Assembly (NCBI GenBank): GCA_900546825.1
Contig: UREE01000027.1
Coordinates: 1-24,388, forward strand
Source of the DNA: an uncultured Collinsella sp.
GTDB lineage: Bacteria > Actinomycetota > Coriobacteriia > Coriobacteriales > Coriobacteriaceae
Length of the DNA: 24,388 bases
Reading direction: 5' to 3'
Shown here: positions 15,299 to 22,085 of the stretch, piece after piece
Numbering within the stretch: position 1 is the first letter of the stretch
Layout of the letters: each line of letters opens with the position of its first letter
Notes under the pieces: generated by a model
What the model was told of the DNA's origin: nothing
The model's database searches: none
Seen by the model: the letters and a program-made list of their open reading frames with translations, nothing else
Made by a program: the position numbers and the translations under genes

Positions 15299-16504
15299 AT
15301 GAGCGGGCTGATTATCGATAGCGAAGCCTGTATCGGCTGCGGTCGCTGCGTTCGCGCCTGCGCCTCGGGCGGCATTGTGGTGGAGGGTGAGCGCCCCAAT
15401 CGCTGTGCCCGCGTAACCGACGGCTGTATCCTGTGCGGTGGGTGCGTCGACGCCTGCCCCGTCAACGCCATCTCAATTGAGCGCGACGAGGCCGCCGGCG
15501 CGGTAGACCTTGACGCATATCGAGACATTTGGGTCTTCGTGCAAACTGACAAGCACGATGCCGTGGCATCCGTGGCCTTCGAGCTCATGGGCAAGGGGCG
15601 CGAGCTTGCCGATGCACGCGGCTGTCGCCTGGTGGCGCTGATCGGCATAGGTTCCGAGGGCTCGCTCGAGGACCTCGAACACCTGGTTTGCGCGGGCGCC
15701 GACGAAGTCCTGGCCTGTCGCGACGAGCGCCTGCGTCAGAACGACGCGGAGGTCTACGCTCGCTTGATCTGCGATTTGGTAGCCGAGCGCAAGCCCGAGG
15801 CCATCCTGTACGGCGCGACCGCCTTTGGTCGCGAGCTGGCGCCCGGTGTGGCCGTGCGCTTGCAGACGGGTCTTACGGCCGATTGCACGGTGCTTTCTAT
15901 GGATACGGAGACGGGTCTGCTGCAGCAGACACGCCCGGCGTTTGGCGGCAACCTGATGGCCACCATTATCTGCCCCAACCACCGTCCTCAGATGGCAACG
16001 GTGCGCCCCGGCATCTTTAAGGCGCCCGAGTTTGACTATAGCCGCTCCGGCACGATTACCCAGGTAGTGCTTGCGGATGATGCTAAGGCCCGTGTCGAGA
16101 TCTCGATTCCCGCCGAGGAGCGGAGGCAGCAGGCCTCGATCGCCGATGCCGAGCGCCTGGTCGTGGTGGGCCGCGGCATTGGTTCCAAGAAAAACCTGCC
16201 GCTGATGCGAAGGCTCGCCGAGGCTCTGGGAGCCGAGCTTGGCTGCACGCGACCTGTCGTGGAGGCCGGCTGGTTGGAGTATCGCCATCAGATTGGCCAG
16301 ACCGGCGTATCGGTTTCGCCCAAGCTTCTCGTGAGTATCGGTGTTTCGGGCGCCATCCAGCATCTTGCCGGCATCGGTGGGGCGGAGTGCATTATCGCCA
16401 TCAACGAGGACCCGGATGCCCCCATTTTCGGCGCTGCCCAGTACAAGGTTGTTGGGGACGCCGTCGAGGTCGTCGAGGAGCTGCTGGCCCAGCTTGAGCG
16501 CTAG
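15299..16504 (+). CDS. lctC: Electron transfer flavoprotein alpha subunit with N-terminal 2x[4Fe-4S] ferredoxin domain (EtfA/LctC)
   Basis: A protein of 401 residues. The first about 65 residues are a ferredoxin-like domain with CIGCGRCVRAC and CILCGGCVDACP, enough cysteines for two 4Fe-4S clusters. The remainder is EtfA, ending in the FAD-binding domain with the signature VSGAIQHLAGI and AINEDPDAPIF. Fused ferredoxin domains mark Etfs that exchange electrons with ferredoxin, as in the A. woodii lactate dehydrogenase and caffeyl-CoA reductase complexes. It is the last gene of the operon; its stop codon is interlocked with that of the convergent HD-domain gene. No lactate permease, racemase or GntR-type regulator is adjacent, unlike the A. 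woodii operon. Confidence 0.93.
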   Translation: MSGLIIDSEACIGCGRCVRACASGGIVVEGERPNRCARVTDGCILCGGCVDACPVNAISIERDEAAGAVDLDAYRDIWVFVQTDKHDAVASVAFELMGKGRELADARGCRLVALIGIGSEGSLEDLEHLVCAGADEVLACRDERLRQNDAEVYARLICDLVAERKPEAILYGATAFGRELAPGVAVRLQTGLTADCTVLSMDTETGLLQQTRPAFGGNLMATIICPNHRPQMATVRPGIFKAPEFDYSRSGTITQVVLADDAKARVEISIPAEERRQQASIADAERLVVVGRGIGSKKNLPLMRRLAEALGAELGCTRPVVEAGWLEYRHQIGQTGVSVSPKLLVSIGVSGAIQHLAGIGGAECIIAINEDPDAPIFGAAQYKVVGDAVEVVEELLAQLER

Positions 16505-17313
16505 GCGCGCGCCAGCCAGTCGCGCATCTCGTCCTTTAGGCGGCTCCAGGTTGCCTGCGTGGCGGGGTCGGTAAAGGGCCGCGTAATGCCAAAGGGCGCG
16601 TCGAGCAGGCGGTGGATATCGCCCTGTTCGCGCGCCAGCGCGCGGCTTGCCGGATAGACGAGCTCAAACATAAAGCAGATGAGTCCCACCAGGTAGTCTG
16701 CGGGCTCGTTGCGTTCATCGCGTGCGACGCAGCGGTGCTCGTCAAAGGCGGCAAGTGTCGGCGACGAGAAACGGCTGCCGAGAAACGTCTTCTCGTCCAC
16801 CTTGAGGATGGTGTCGACGGTGCTGTCGGCGATGGTGCGCATAATGTCGATCTTGTCACCATCGCGCACGATATCGCAGAAGCTTCGCGTGCGCACGTCG
16901 AGCTGCGCGGGTAGACGGAAATCGCTGTGATAGGCAATGCTCGCTCGGATGAGCTCATCTTCTGCCGGGTCATCGATAAAGTCGCGGATGCTCGTTACGG
17001 CGGGTGCATCGGCGGGATTCTCGCCAAAGAGGACCTCGATGCCCAGCGCTGCATGGCTCATGCTCTCGGCGTCCTTAAAGGTGTCCCAGCGTCGCAGCTG
17101 CTCAAAGCGGCCCATATCGTGTAGCAGGCCGCAAAGCCATGCCAGGTCAATATCTTCTGACGACCAGCCCTGCTCGCGCGCTACGGCATCGCATGCCTCG
17201 GCCACGTGGTATGTATGCTCGATTTTGAGCGCGATGCGTGGGTTGGTGGCGTCGTAGGCATCGGTGTAGCTTTTGAAGGCCGCGCGCGCCCGGTCTCGAT
17301 CGATAGCTGTCAT
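16501..17313 (-). CDS. HD-domain phosphohydrolase
   Basis: A protein of 270 residues. HTYHV (histidines at 33 and 36), GLLHDMGRFEQ (H65, D66) and a later DGDKIDIMR form the metal-binding H...HD...D set of HD-superfamily phosphohydrolases; ESMSHAALG and AYHSD add further histidines. Family members cleave phosphate esters of nucleotides or cyclic nucleotides; this one's substrate cannot be told. AGGAAG precedes the ATG by five bases. It converges on lctC: the two TAG stops share the palindrome CTAG (16501-16504), leaving no room for a terminator. Its promoter should lie in the 126-base gap shared with azlC. Confidence 0.85.
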   Translation of the reverse strand: MTAIDRDRARAAFKSYTDAYDATNPRIALKIEHTYHVAEACDAVAREQGWSSEDIDLAWLCGLLHDMGRFEQLRRWDTFKDAESMSHAALGIEVLFGENPADAPAVTSIRDFIDDPAEDELIRASIAYHSDFRLPAQLDVRTRSFCDIVRDGDKIDIMRTIADSTVDTILKVDEKTFLGSRFSSPTLAAFDEHRCVARDERNEPADYLVGLICFMFELVYPASRALAREQGDIHRLLDAPFGITRPFTDPATQATWSRLKDEMRDWLARA

Positions 17314-17439
17314 AATGACTTCCTAAAAAGTTGTGTCTTTCGATCCGGTGGCAATTGTAGGTGAACTCGGTTGCTGTCGGATGATGATTCTGCCGTGTCG
17401 CTACATGCGGCTCGGAGACTTTGTCAGGATGAGAAGCGT

Positions 17440-18132
17440 ATGGTGCTCAAAATCGTTAGAACCGTCTGGCCAGTGATGCTTACCTATGTTGCAATAGGCG
17501 CGCCGTGCGGAATGATCATGGGGCAGACGGGAATGGAACCCTGGATGGTCTTTGCCCTGAGCAGCACGTTTGTGACGGGCAGCGGCCAGTTTATGATCTG
17601 CAACCTGTGGCTGGCGGGCGTGCCTGCAGCGTCGATCGTCGCGAGCGTTGCTGCCATCTCCTCGCGCTTTGCGCTTTACTCGGCATCGATCGCGCCGCAT
17701 CTGACGGGTGCCTCGAAGCGTCAGACGCTGGCTGTTGCCGCGACACTTACCGAGGAGGCATATGGCATCTCGCTTGCCAAGTTGGTTGAAGGGGAGGATT
17801 GGGGCCCGCGCGAGTCCTTTGTGCTCAACGTGATCCTTATCGCAACATGGGGCGTATCGTGTACGACGGGCGCCATCGTCGGCGCCGTTGTCGATGTTCC
17901 CACCGCCATTGCAGCCTTTGTCTGCACCTCGCTCTTTATCTGCCTGCTCTTTTCGCAGCGGCTGTCGCGCGGCAACGTTGTCGCGGCGGTTTCGGGCGCG
18001 GTGTCCGTCGCCGTATGCAAGTTCTTGGGCCTCGTGAATATTGCCGTGCCGGCAAGCGTCGTGGTCGGCATTACCATTGCGCTGGCGTGCGATGCTGTAT
18101 TTGACGGAAGAGGTGCCCGCGATGCCCGTTAA
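17440..18132 (+). CDS. azlC: AzlC family branched-chain amino acid exporter, large subunit
   Basis: A protein of 230 residues from the ATG before VLKIVRTVWPVML; the frame is open from a TTG at 17371, but the upstream residues are hydrophilic and lack a ribosome binding site. Several membrane helices are visible with AzlC landmarks: an AIGAPCGMIMG first helix, STFVTGSGQFMICNLWLAG and LTEEAYGISL. AzlC with AzlD (YgaZ/YgaH in E. coli) exports valine and other branched-chain or related amino acids across the inner membrane. It overlaps azlD by 11 bases. It is divergent from the HD-domain gene, and I see no clear regulator site between them. Confidence 0.88.
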   Translation: MVLKIVRTVWPVMLTYVAIGAPCGMIMGQTGMEPWMVFALSSTFVTGSGQFMICNLWLAGVPAASIVASVAAISSRFALYSASIAPHLTGASKRQTLAVAATLTEEAYGISLAKLVEGEDWGPRESFVLNVILIATWGVSCTTGAIVGAVVDVPTAIAAFVCTSLFICLLFSQRLSRGNVVAAVSGAVSVAVCKFLGLVNIAVPASVVVGITIALACDAVFDGRGARDAR

Positions 18133-18445
18133 CGAGTTCTTGGTTCTGTGGCTGTCGTCGTGGGCTGCTATCGCGTTCTTTCGCATCGCGCCGGCGTTCG
18201 CCTTGCGCGGGCGGACCCTGTCGCCCCGTATTACCGAGGCCCTGGGCTATATCCCGCCCGCTGCCTTTGCCGCGCTGGTCGCCAACGACTTGGTGAGTCC
18301 CGGCGCGTTCGACGCGGGGCTCTGGCCTGCCTTGGTTCCCTGGATTGCGGCCGCCGGCGTCGTGGTCGTGGCGGTCAAGACAAAATCGATGCTGTGGTGC
18401 TGCGTCTCGGGCATCGTACTCTATATCGTCTTGAGCCTTATATAG
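18122..18445 (+). CDS. azlD: AzlD family branched-chain amino acid exporter, small subunit
   Basis: A protein of 107 residues with about four hydrophobic helices and the AzlD-type central segment ALGYIPPAAFAALV, which follows the RAPAFALRG-like loop (here RIAPAFALRG). ATG at 18122 is chosen because it is preceded by GGAAGAGG and gives the usual family length. It is the partner of AzlC, whose stop lies inside its first codons, so synthesis of the two subunits is coupled. There is no obvious terminator before the next gene 150 bases downstream. Confidence 0.88.
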   Translation: MPVNEFLVLWLSSWAAIAFFRIAPAFALRGRTLSPRITEALGYIPPAAFAALVANDLVSPGAFDAGLWPALVPWIAAAGVVVVAVKTKSMLWCCVSGIVLYIVLSLI

Positions 18446-18519
18446 GGGTGGCGTCGCGGGCGCCGAATCTCGTTCCATCCCAACTTGTCGAGTTTTTCAC
18501 CGAGCTGGTCTATTTCTTC

Positions 18520-18531
18520 TGGTACCATGGT
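18520..18531. promoter_or_regulatory. Overlapping palindromes upstream of kdgT
   Basis: TGGTACCATGGT contains the palindromes TGGTACCA and ACCATGGT, i.e. three adjoining half-sites, 64 bases before the kdgT start codon. Uronate-pathway regulators of the GntR/FCD class (UxuR/ExuR type) bind TGGT...ACCA dyads, though usually with two bases between halves. It is a candidate operator only. Confidence 0.3.
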
Positions 18532-18595
18532 CAAACTTTACTGTAGCAAAGCGTGACGTGGGCTTTTGTACCCCGTCAGCGGAAATGGGGGTTTC

Positions 18596-19618
18596 ATGGC
18601 ACAGGAAGCAACCGCCAACGAGCAAAAGAAATTCAAGGTCCCGCGCATCCCGGGCGACATCATGATTTATCCGATGATCGTCGGTCTTTTGCTCAACACC
18701 TTCTGCCCGCAGGTTTTTGAGATCGGCGGATTCTTTACGGCTGCCTGCCGCGGTGGCTCCAATACCATCGTCGCCGCGATCCTGCTGTTTGTGGGCGCCG
18801 GCATCAGCTTTAAGTCCACGCCGGGCGCTATCAAGACCGGCATCGTCGTGCTGATTCCCAAGCTGGTCGTCGCAGCGGCTCTCGGCCTGGGCGTGGCATA
18901 TTTCTTTAACGACAACTTCCTGGGTCTGAGCTCCGTGTCTATCATCGGCGGCATCACGTTTTGCAACATGGCGCTCTATACGGGCATCATGGGCGAGTTC
19001 GGTGATGAGTCTGAGCAGGGCGCCGTCGGTATCCTGTTCTTTACGGCCGGCCCCGCCGTCACGATGATCATCCTCGGTGTTTCCGGCCTCGCCAACATTC
19101 CCATTGGCACCATTATCGGCTCCATCTTGCCACTCGTTATTGGCATGGTTCTGGGCAACCTGTTCCCGTTTATCAAGAACCTGCTGGTTCCCGGTGCCAA
19201 TCCCGCGATTGCCGTCATCGGATTTCAGCTCGGTGCGTCCATGAGCCTGTCGAGCTTTATCGCCGGCGGTATTTCCGGCATCTTGCTGGGCCTTGTCACG
19301 CTGTTTGTCGTCGGTCCCATCACCTTTGCGTTCGAGCGTCTGTGCGGCGGCAATGGCAAGGCCGCTGTGGCTTGCTCCACCATTGCCGGCACGGCTATGA
19401 CCACACCGGTTGCCCTCGCCGAGGTCGCACCGCGCTACGCCGAGCTTGCGCCCACCGCGTACGCTCAGATCGCCACCGCCGTTATCATCACGGCGATCAT
19501 GGCTCCGATTCTGACTGGCTGGGTCGACAAGAAGTTCTGCCAAGGCAAGGAGGATCTGTCGCCTGTCGGTGTCGAGGCCATCGAGGAGGCCGTCGCGGCT
19601 GACATCGATGGCGAGTAG
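18596..19618 (+). CDS. kdgT: 2-keto-3-deoxygluconate permease (KdgT family)
   Basis: A protein of 340 residues, close to the usual KdgT length. It has about ten hydrophobic helices; recognisable stretches include RIPGDIMIYPMIVGLLLNT near the N-terminus, VGAGISFKSTPGA, GGITFCNMALYTGIMGEFGD and the late STIAGTAMTTPVALAE. KdgT proteins import 2-keto-3-deoxygluconate, an intermediate of pectin and hexuronate breakdown, by proton symport. ATG at 18596 is preferred over a TTG 30 bases upstream because it has a purine-rich AATGGGGG before it and gives the standard N-terminus. No kdgK, kdgA or uronate gene lies nearby, so the substrate must be processed by enzymes encoded elsewhere. Two hairpins follow it. 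Confidence 0.9.
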   Translation: MAQEATANEQKKFKVPRIPGDIMIYPMIVGLLLNTFCPQVFEIGGFFTAACRGGSNTIVAAILLFVGAGISFKSTPGAIKTGIVVLIPKLVVAAALGLGVAYFFNDNFLGLSSVSIIGGITFCNMALYTGIMGEFGDESEQGAVGILFFTAGPAVTMIILGVSGLANIPIGTIIGSILPLVIGMVLGNLFPFIKNLLVPGANPAIAVIGFQLGASMSLSSFIAGGISGILLGLVTLFVVGPITFAFERLCGGNGKAAVACSTIAGTAMTTPVALAEVAPRYAELAPTAYAQIATAVIITAIMAPILTGWVDKKFCQGKEDLSPVGVEAIEEAVAADIDGE

Positions 19619-19667
19619 CAATCGATACCCATCAATGATGCCGGCGTGTGCAATTCGCGCCGTATGG

Positions 19668-19707
19668 GCGCCCGAACAGAAACTGTTTTGCAGTGATGTT
19701 CGGGCGC
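19668..19707 (+). other. Large hairpin downstream of kdgT
   Basis: GCGCCCGAACA (19668-19678) and TGTTCGGGCGC (19697-19707) form a perfect 11-bp stem; the 18-base loop contains ACTG and CAGT, which can extend the fold. No T tract follows, so it is an mRNA end-protecting structure or a protein-binding dyad rather than a simple terminator. Confidence 0.55.
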
Positions 19708-19718
19708 TCTGCTATTAT

Positions 19719-19753
19719 CCCCTTTACCCCTGCGGAGTAAAGGGGTGTTTATT
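19719..19753 (+). terminator. Intrinsic terminator after kdgT
   Basis: CCCCTTTAC (19719-19727) and GTAAAGGGG (19737-19745) form a perfect 9-bp stem with a 9-base loop, followed by TGTTTATT. It sits between kdgT and the diguanylate cyclase gene and probably ends kdgT transcription. A TATTAT hexamer just before it could also make it part of the next gene's leader. Confidence 0.7.
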
Positions 19754-19808
19754 GCCCTGATTCGAATTGGGCGATTCTGACCACTTGGGTATTGAAGGGA
19801 TGGCGCTA

Positions 19809-20951
19809 GTGGTTAAGGCACTCAAGATTGAGATATTCGTGCTATGCATGATTGTTCTTATCGGGCTTGCCGTGCGAAGTCGTCGCTCCTTGTTCTCGAG
19901 CACCCAGCAGCTATTGTTTAGCATGCTGGGCTACACCTCTGCCGCGTACATATTATTCGATATGATCTGGACGCTTTCGGACGGCGTGGACGGCACGTTG
20001 GGCATTGCTGCCAACTGGATTTCCAACGCGGTTTCGTTTTCGCTCTTTGCTATCGCGTGTCTCATTTGGTTTATCTATTCCGAGACGGTGCAGGGTTCTC
20101 GCCTTTTGACCTCGCGCTATAGGGTGGTGCTTGTAGCGTTGCCTACGGCTCTGGTGGTCGTGCTGGCGTTTACCAGTTACTGGACGCACGCCCTGTTCTA
20201 TATCGATTCGCAGGGCGTGTATCGTCGCGGCTTTGCCTATATGATCCAGCCCATCGTCAGCTACTGTTACGTTATACATACGTCCCTGCATGCATTTGTG
20301 CAATCTCGCAGGGTCGAGAGCCTGCAGACGAAGGCCATCTATCGAACCTTGGCATTTTTCGCCATTCCGGCCCTGGTGGGCGGTACCTTTCAGGTCGTAT
20401 ACTCGGTGCCCGGCCTTTGCGTCGGCATAATGATTAGCATGTTGCTGCTCTACATCGTCTACCAGGAGCAGCTCATCTCGACCGACCCGTTGACTGGCCT
20501 CAACAATCGCAACCGTTTTGAGACCTATATGCTGTCGCTCTTCTCAAATGTGGATCAGGCCGAAGATGTGCATCTGCTCATGATGGACGCCGACGGCTTT
20601 AAGCAGATTAACGATCGCTATGGACATGTGGAGGGCGACCATGCCCTCCAGGTCATATCTGCTGCGCTCAAAGAAGTCTGCTCGGCGTCTGGTGGCTTTA
20701 TCGCACGTTATGGCGGCGATGAGTTCGTGGTGCTTCAAAAGGCGACGGCGGAGCAGAATATCATGCATCTGTGCGCGGCAATCAACGACGAGCTCGCGCG
20801 CGCCGAGGTGCCGTATCTGTTGCGGATGTCCATCGGCTACGCAAGGGTTGGTGATGGCGTCGATACCTGGCAAGACTTGCTTCGCGCTGCCGATGCGGAG
20901 CTCTACCGTGTCAAGGCCGAGAAAAAGAAAGCTGGCATCCAGATACGCTAG
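19809..20951 (+). CDS. Membrane-bound GGDEF-domain diguanylate cyclase
   Basis: A protein of 380 residues. The N-terminal about 215 residues hold six or seven hydrophobic helices, probably a membrane sensor region of unknown ligand. The C-terminal about 165 residues are a GGDEF domain: DPLTGLNNRNRF, MMDADGFKQINDRYGH and an intact GGDEF at about 302-306, so it should make cyclic di-GMP from two GTP. The position of the usual inhibitory site (RxxD five residues before GGDEF) reads ASGG, so product inhibition is probably absent. The GTG at 19809 is preferred because GAAGGG lies nine bases upstream; an ATG at 19800 directly abuts that site, and a TTG at 19767 has none. Confidence 0.9.
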   Translation: MVKALKIEIFVLCMIVLIGLAVRSRRSLFSSTQQLLFSMLGYTSAAYILFDMIWTLSDGVDGTLGIAANWISNAVSFSLFAIACLIWFIYSETVQGSRLLTSRYRVVLVALPTALVVVLAFTSYWTHALFYIDSQGVYRRGFAYMIQPIVSYCYVIHTSLHAFVQSRRVESLQTKAIYRTLAFFAIPALVGGTFQVVYSVPGLCVGIMISMLLLYIVYQEQLISTDPLTGLNNRNRFETYMLSLFSNVDQAEDVHLLMMDADGFKQINDRYGHVEGDHALQVISAALKEVCSASGGFIARYGGDEFVVLQKATAEQNIMHLCAAINDELARAEVPYLLRMSIGYARVGDGVDTWQDLLRAADAELYRVKAEKKKAGIQIR

Positions 20952-21035
20952 ATAAAGGGGTGCAAGCTTGCGTGCATGGCGGCCCTCGGCTCTCCGATGT
21001 ACTCCATTAAGCTAAAGTGTGCGAACATCCTCCCT

Positions 21036-21062
21036 AAAAAGGTGAGCTCGCTAGGCCTTTTT
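21036..21062. terminator. Probable bidirectional terminator between the diguanylate cyclase and EamA genes
   Basis: AAAAAGG (21036-21042) and CCTTTTT (21056-21062) are complementary, with AGC/GCT able to pair inside. On both strands a run of five T closes the structure, so it could stop transcription from either convergent gene. It overlaps the stop codon of the EamA gene. The stem is AT-rich and has an internal bulge, so strength is uncertain. Confidence 0.5.
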
Positions 21063-21986
21063 GGGCCTGTTGACGATGATGATGCCGCCGCAGACCAACA
21101 GCAGGGCAACAAGTACGGTAACAGGGCTCGTGCCAGCGCCCTCGCCGAGCAGCAGAGCGCTCAACAGTACGCCAAAGACTGGATTCATAAAGCCAAAGAC
21201 CGACACACGGCTGACGGGGTTGACGGCAAGCAGACGCGACCATAGCGAGTACGCGACGGCGGAAATGAGTGCCATATAGATAATGAGTGCGATGGCGGGG
21301 ATGATCGCGGTGGGGGAGAGCGCGCCGCCCATCAAAAACCCGATGGCGGTAAGGACCAAACCTCCGACTAAAAACTGCCAGCCGGCGAGCAAGACGCCGT
21401 CATGCTTGCGCGAGAAGATGCCGATCAGGCAGGTCGAAAGAGCACCCGCGACAGTGGAGGCTAGGATAAAGCCCTCGCCATCGAGCCTGAAGCCAAAGGT
21501 GCCATCTGCGCCCGAGAGGTTGACGAGCGCGACGCCGGCAAAGCCCAGCGCACAGCCAAGCACCTTGGCCGTATTGAGCTTCTCGGTGTGAAATGCCAGG
21601 GCGGCAAAGAGGATTGCGAGGAAGTTGGCGCTGGCCTCGATGATGGAACTCGACATGGCGCTGGCGCGCGAGAGTCCCAGGTAGAAAAAGAAGTACTGCC
21701 CGATGGTCTGGAAGAGCGACAAGATGCAGATGGGCTTGATATCGCGCACTTGCGGAACGAGCGGACGGCGCTGGGCCACGCTCATGCCAACAATGACCAG
21801 CATGCCGGCAAGGGTGAAGCGCAGACCCGCGAAGAGCAGCTGCGAGGCGCTGTCGTGTGCGGGAATGCCAAAGAGGCCGTAGCCGATCTTGATGCAGGGA
21901 AAAGCCGATCCCCAGAGCGCGCAGCAGACGAGGCAGCCCAGGATGAGTCCGGGCAGGGTGGCGAGATACGGCTTGCGGCTTTCCAT
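21051..21986 (-). CDS. EamA family drug/metabolite transporter
   Basis: A protein of 311 residues with about ten membrane helices in two EamA repeats. The first repeat begins ILGCLVCCALWGSAFPCIKIGY, with the W-G-S-x-F-P motif of the family; the second ends YSLWSRLLAVNPVSRV and FGFMNPVFGVLLSALLLGE, the conserved proline-containing helix. These proteins export amino acids or other small metabolites; the substrate cannot be told. ATG at 21986 is chosen over an upstream in-frame start because AGGAAGGA lies just before it and the extra residues would include sequence from a terminator hairpin. It lies downstream of purL on the same strand but is separated by a strong terminator. Confidence 0.88.
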   Translation of the reverse strand: MESRKPYLATLPGLILGCLVCCALWGSAFPCIKIGYGLFGIPAHDSASQLLFAGLRFTLAGMLVIVGMSVAQRRPLVPQVRDIKPICILSLFQTIGQYFFFYLGLSRASAMSSSIIEASANFLAILFAALAFHTEKLNTAKVLGCALGFAGVALVNLSGADGTFGFRLDGEGFILASTVAGALSTCLIGIFSRKHDGVLLAGWQFLVGGLVLTAIGFLMGGALSPTAIIPAIALIIYMALISAVAYSLWSRLLAVNPVSRVSVFGFMNPVFGVLLSALLLGEGAGTSPVTVLVALLLVCGGIIIVNRPKKA

Positions 21987-22010
21987 GATGTCCTTCCTGT
22001 ATGCGCGAAG

Positions 22011-22048
22011 CAAAAAAGAACCCGCCACCGGATGTGTCGGTGGCGGGT
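22011..22048 (-). terminator. Intrinsic terminator after purL
   Basis: On the minus strand ACCCGCCACCG and CGGTGGCGGGT (22048-22038 and 22030-22020) form a perfect 11-bp GC-rich stem with a 7-base loop, followed by TTCTTTTTT. This is the best terminator in the window. It lies between purL and the EamA gene and ends 25 bases before the EamA start codon, so it could also act as an attenuator for that gene. Confidence 0.9.
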
Positions 22049-22085
22049 GTTGTTACCCGAGGGGATTGTACCCGATGGGAAAGGT

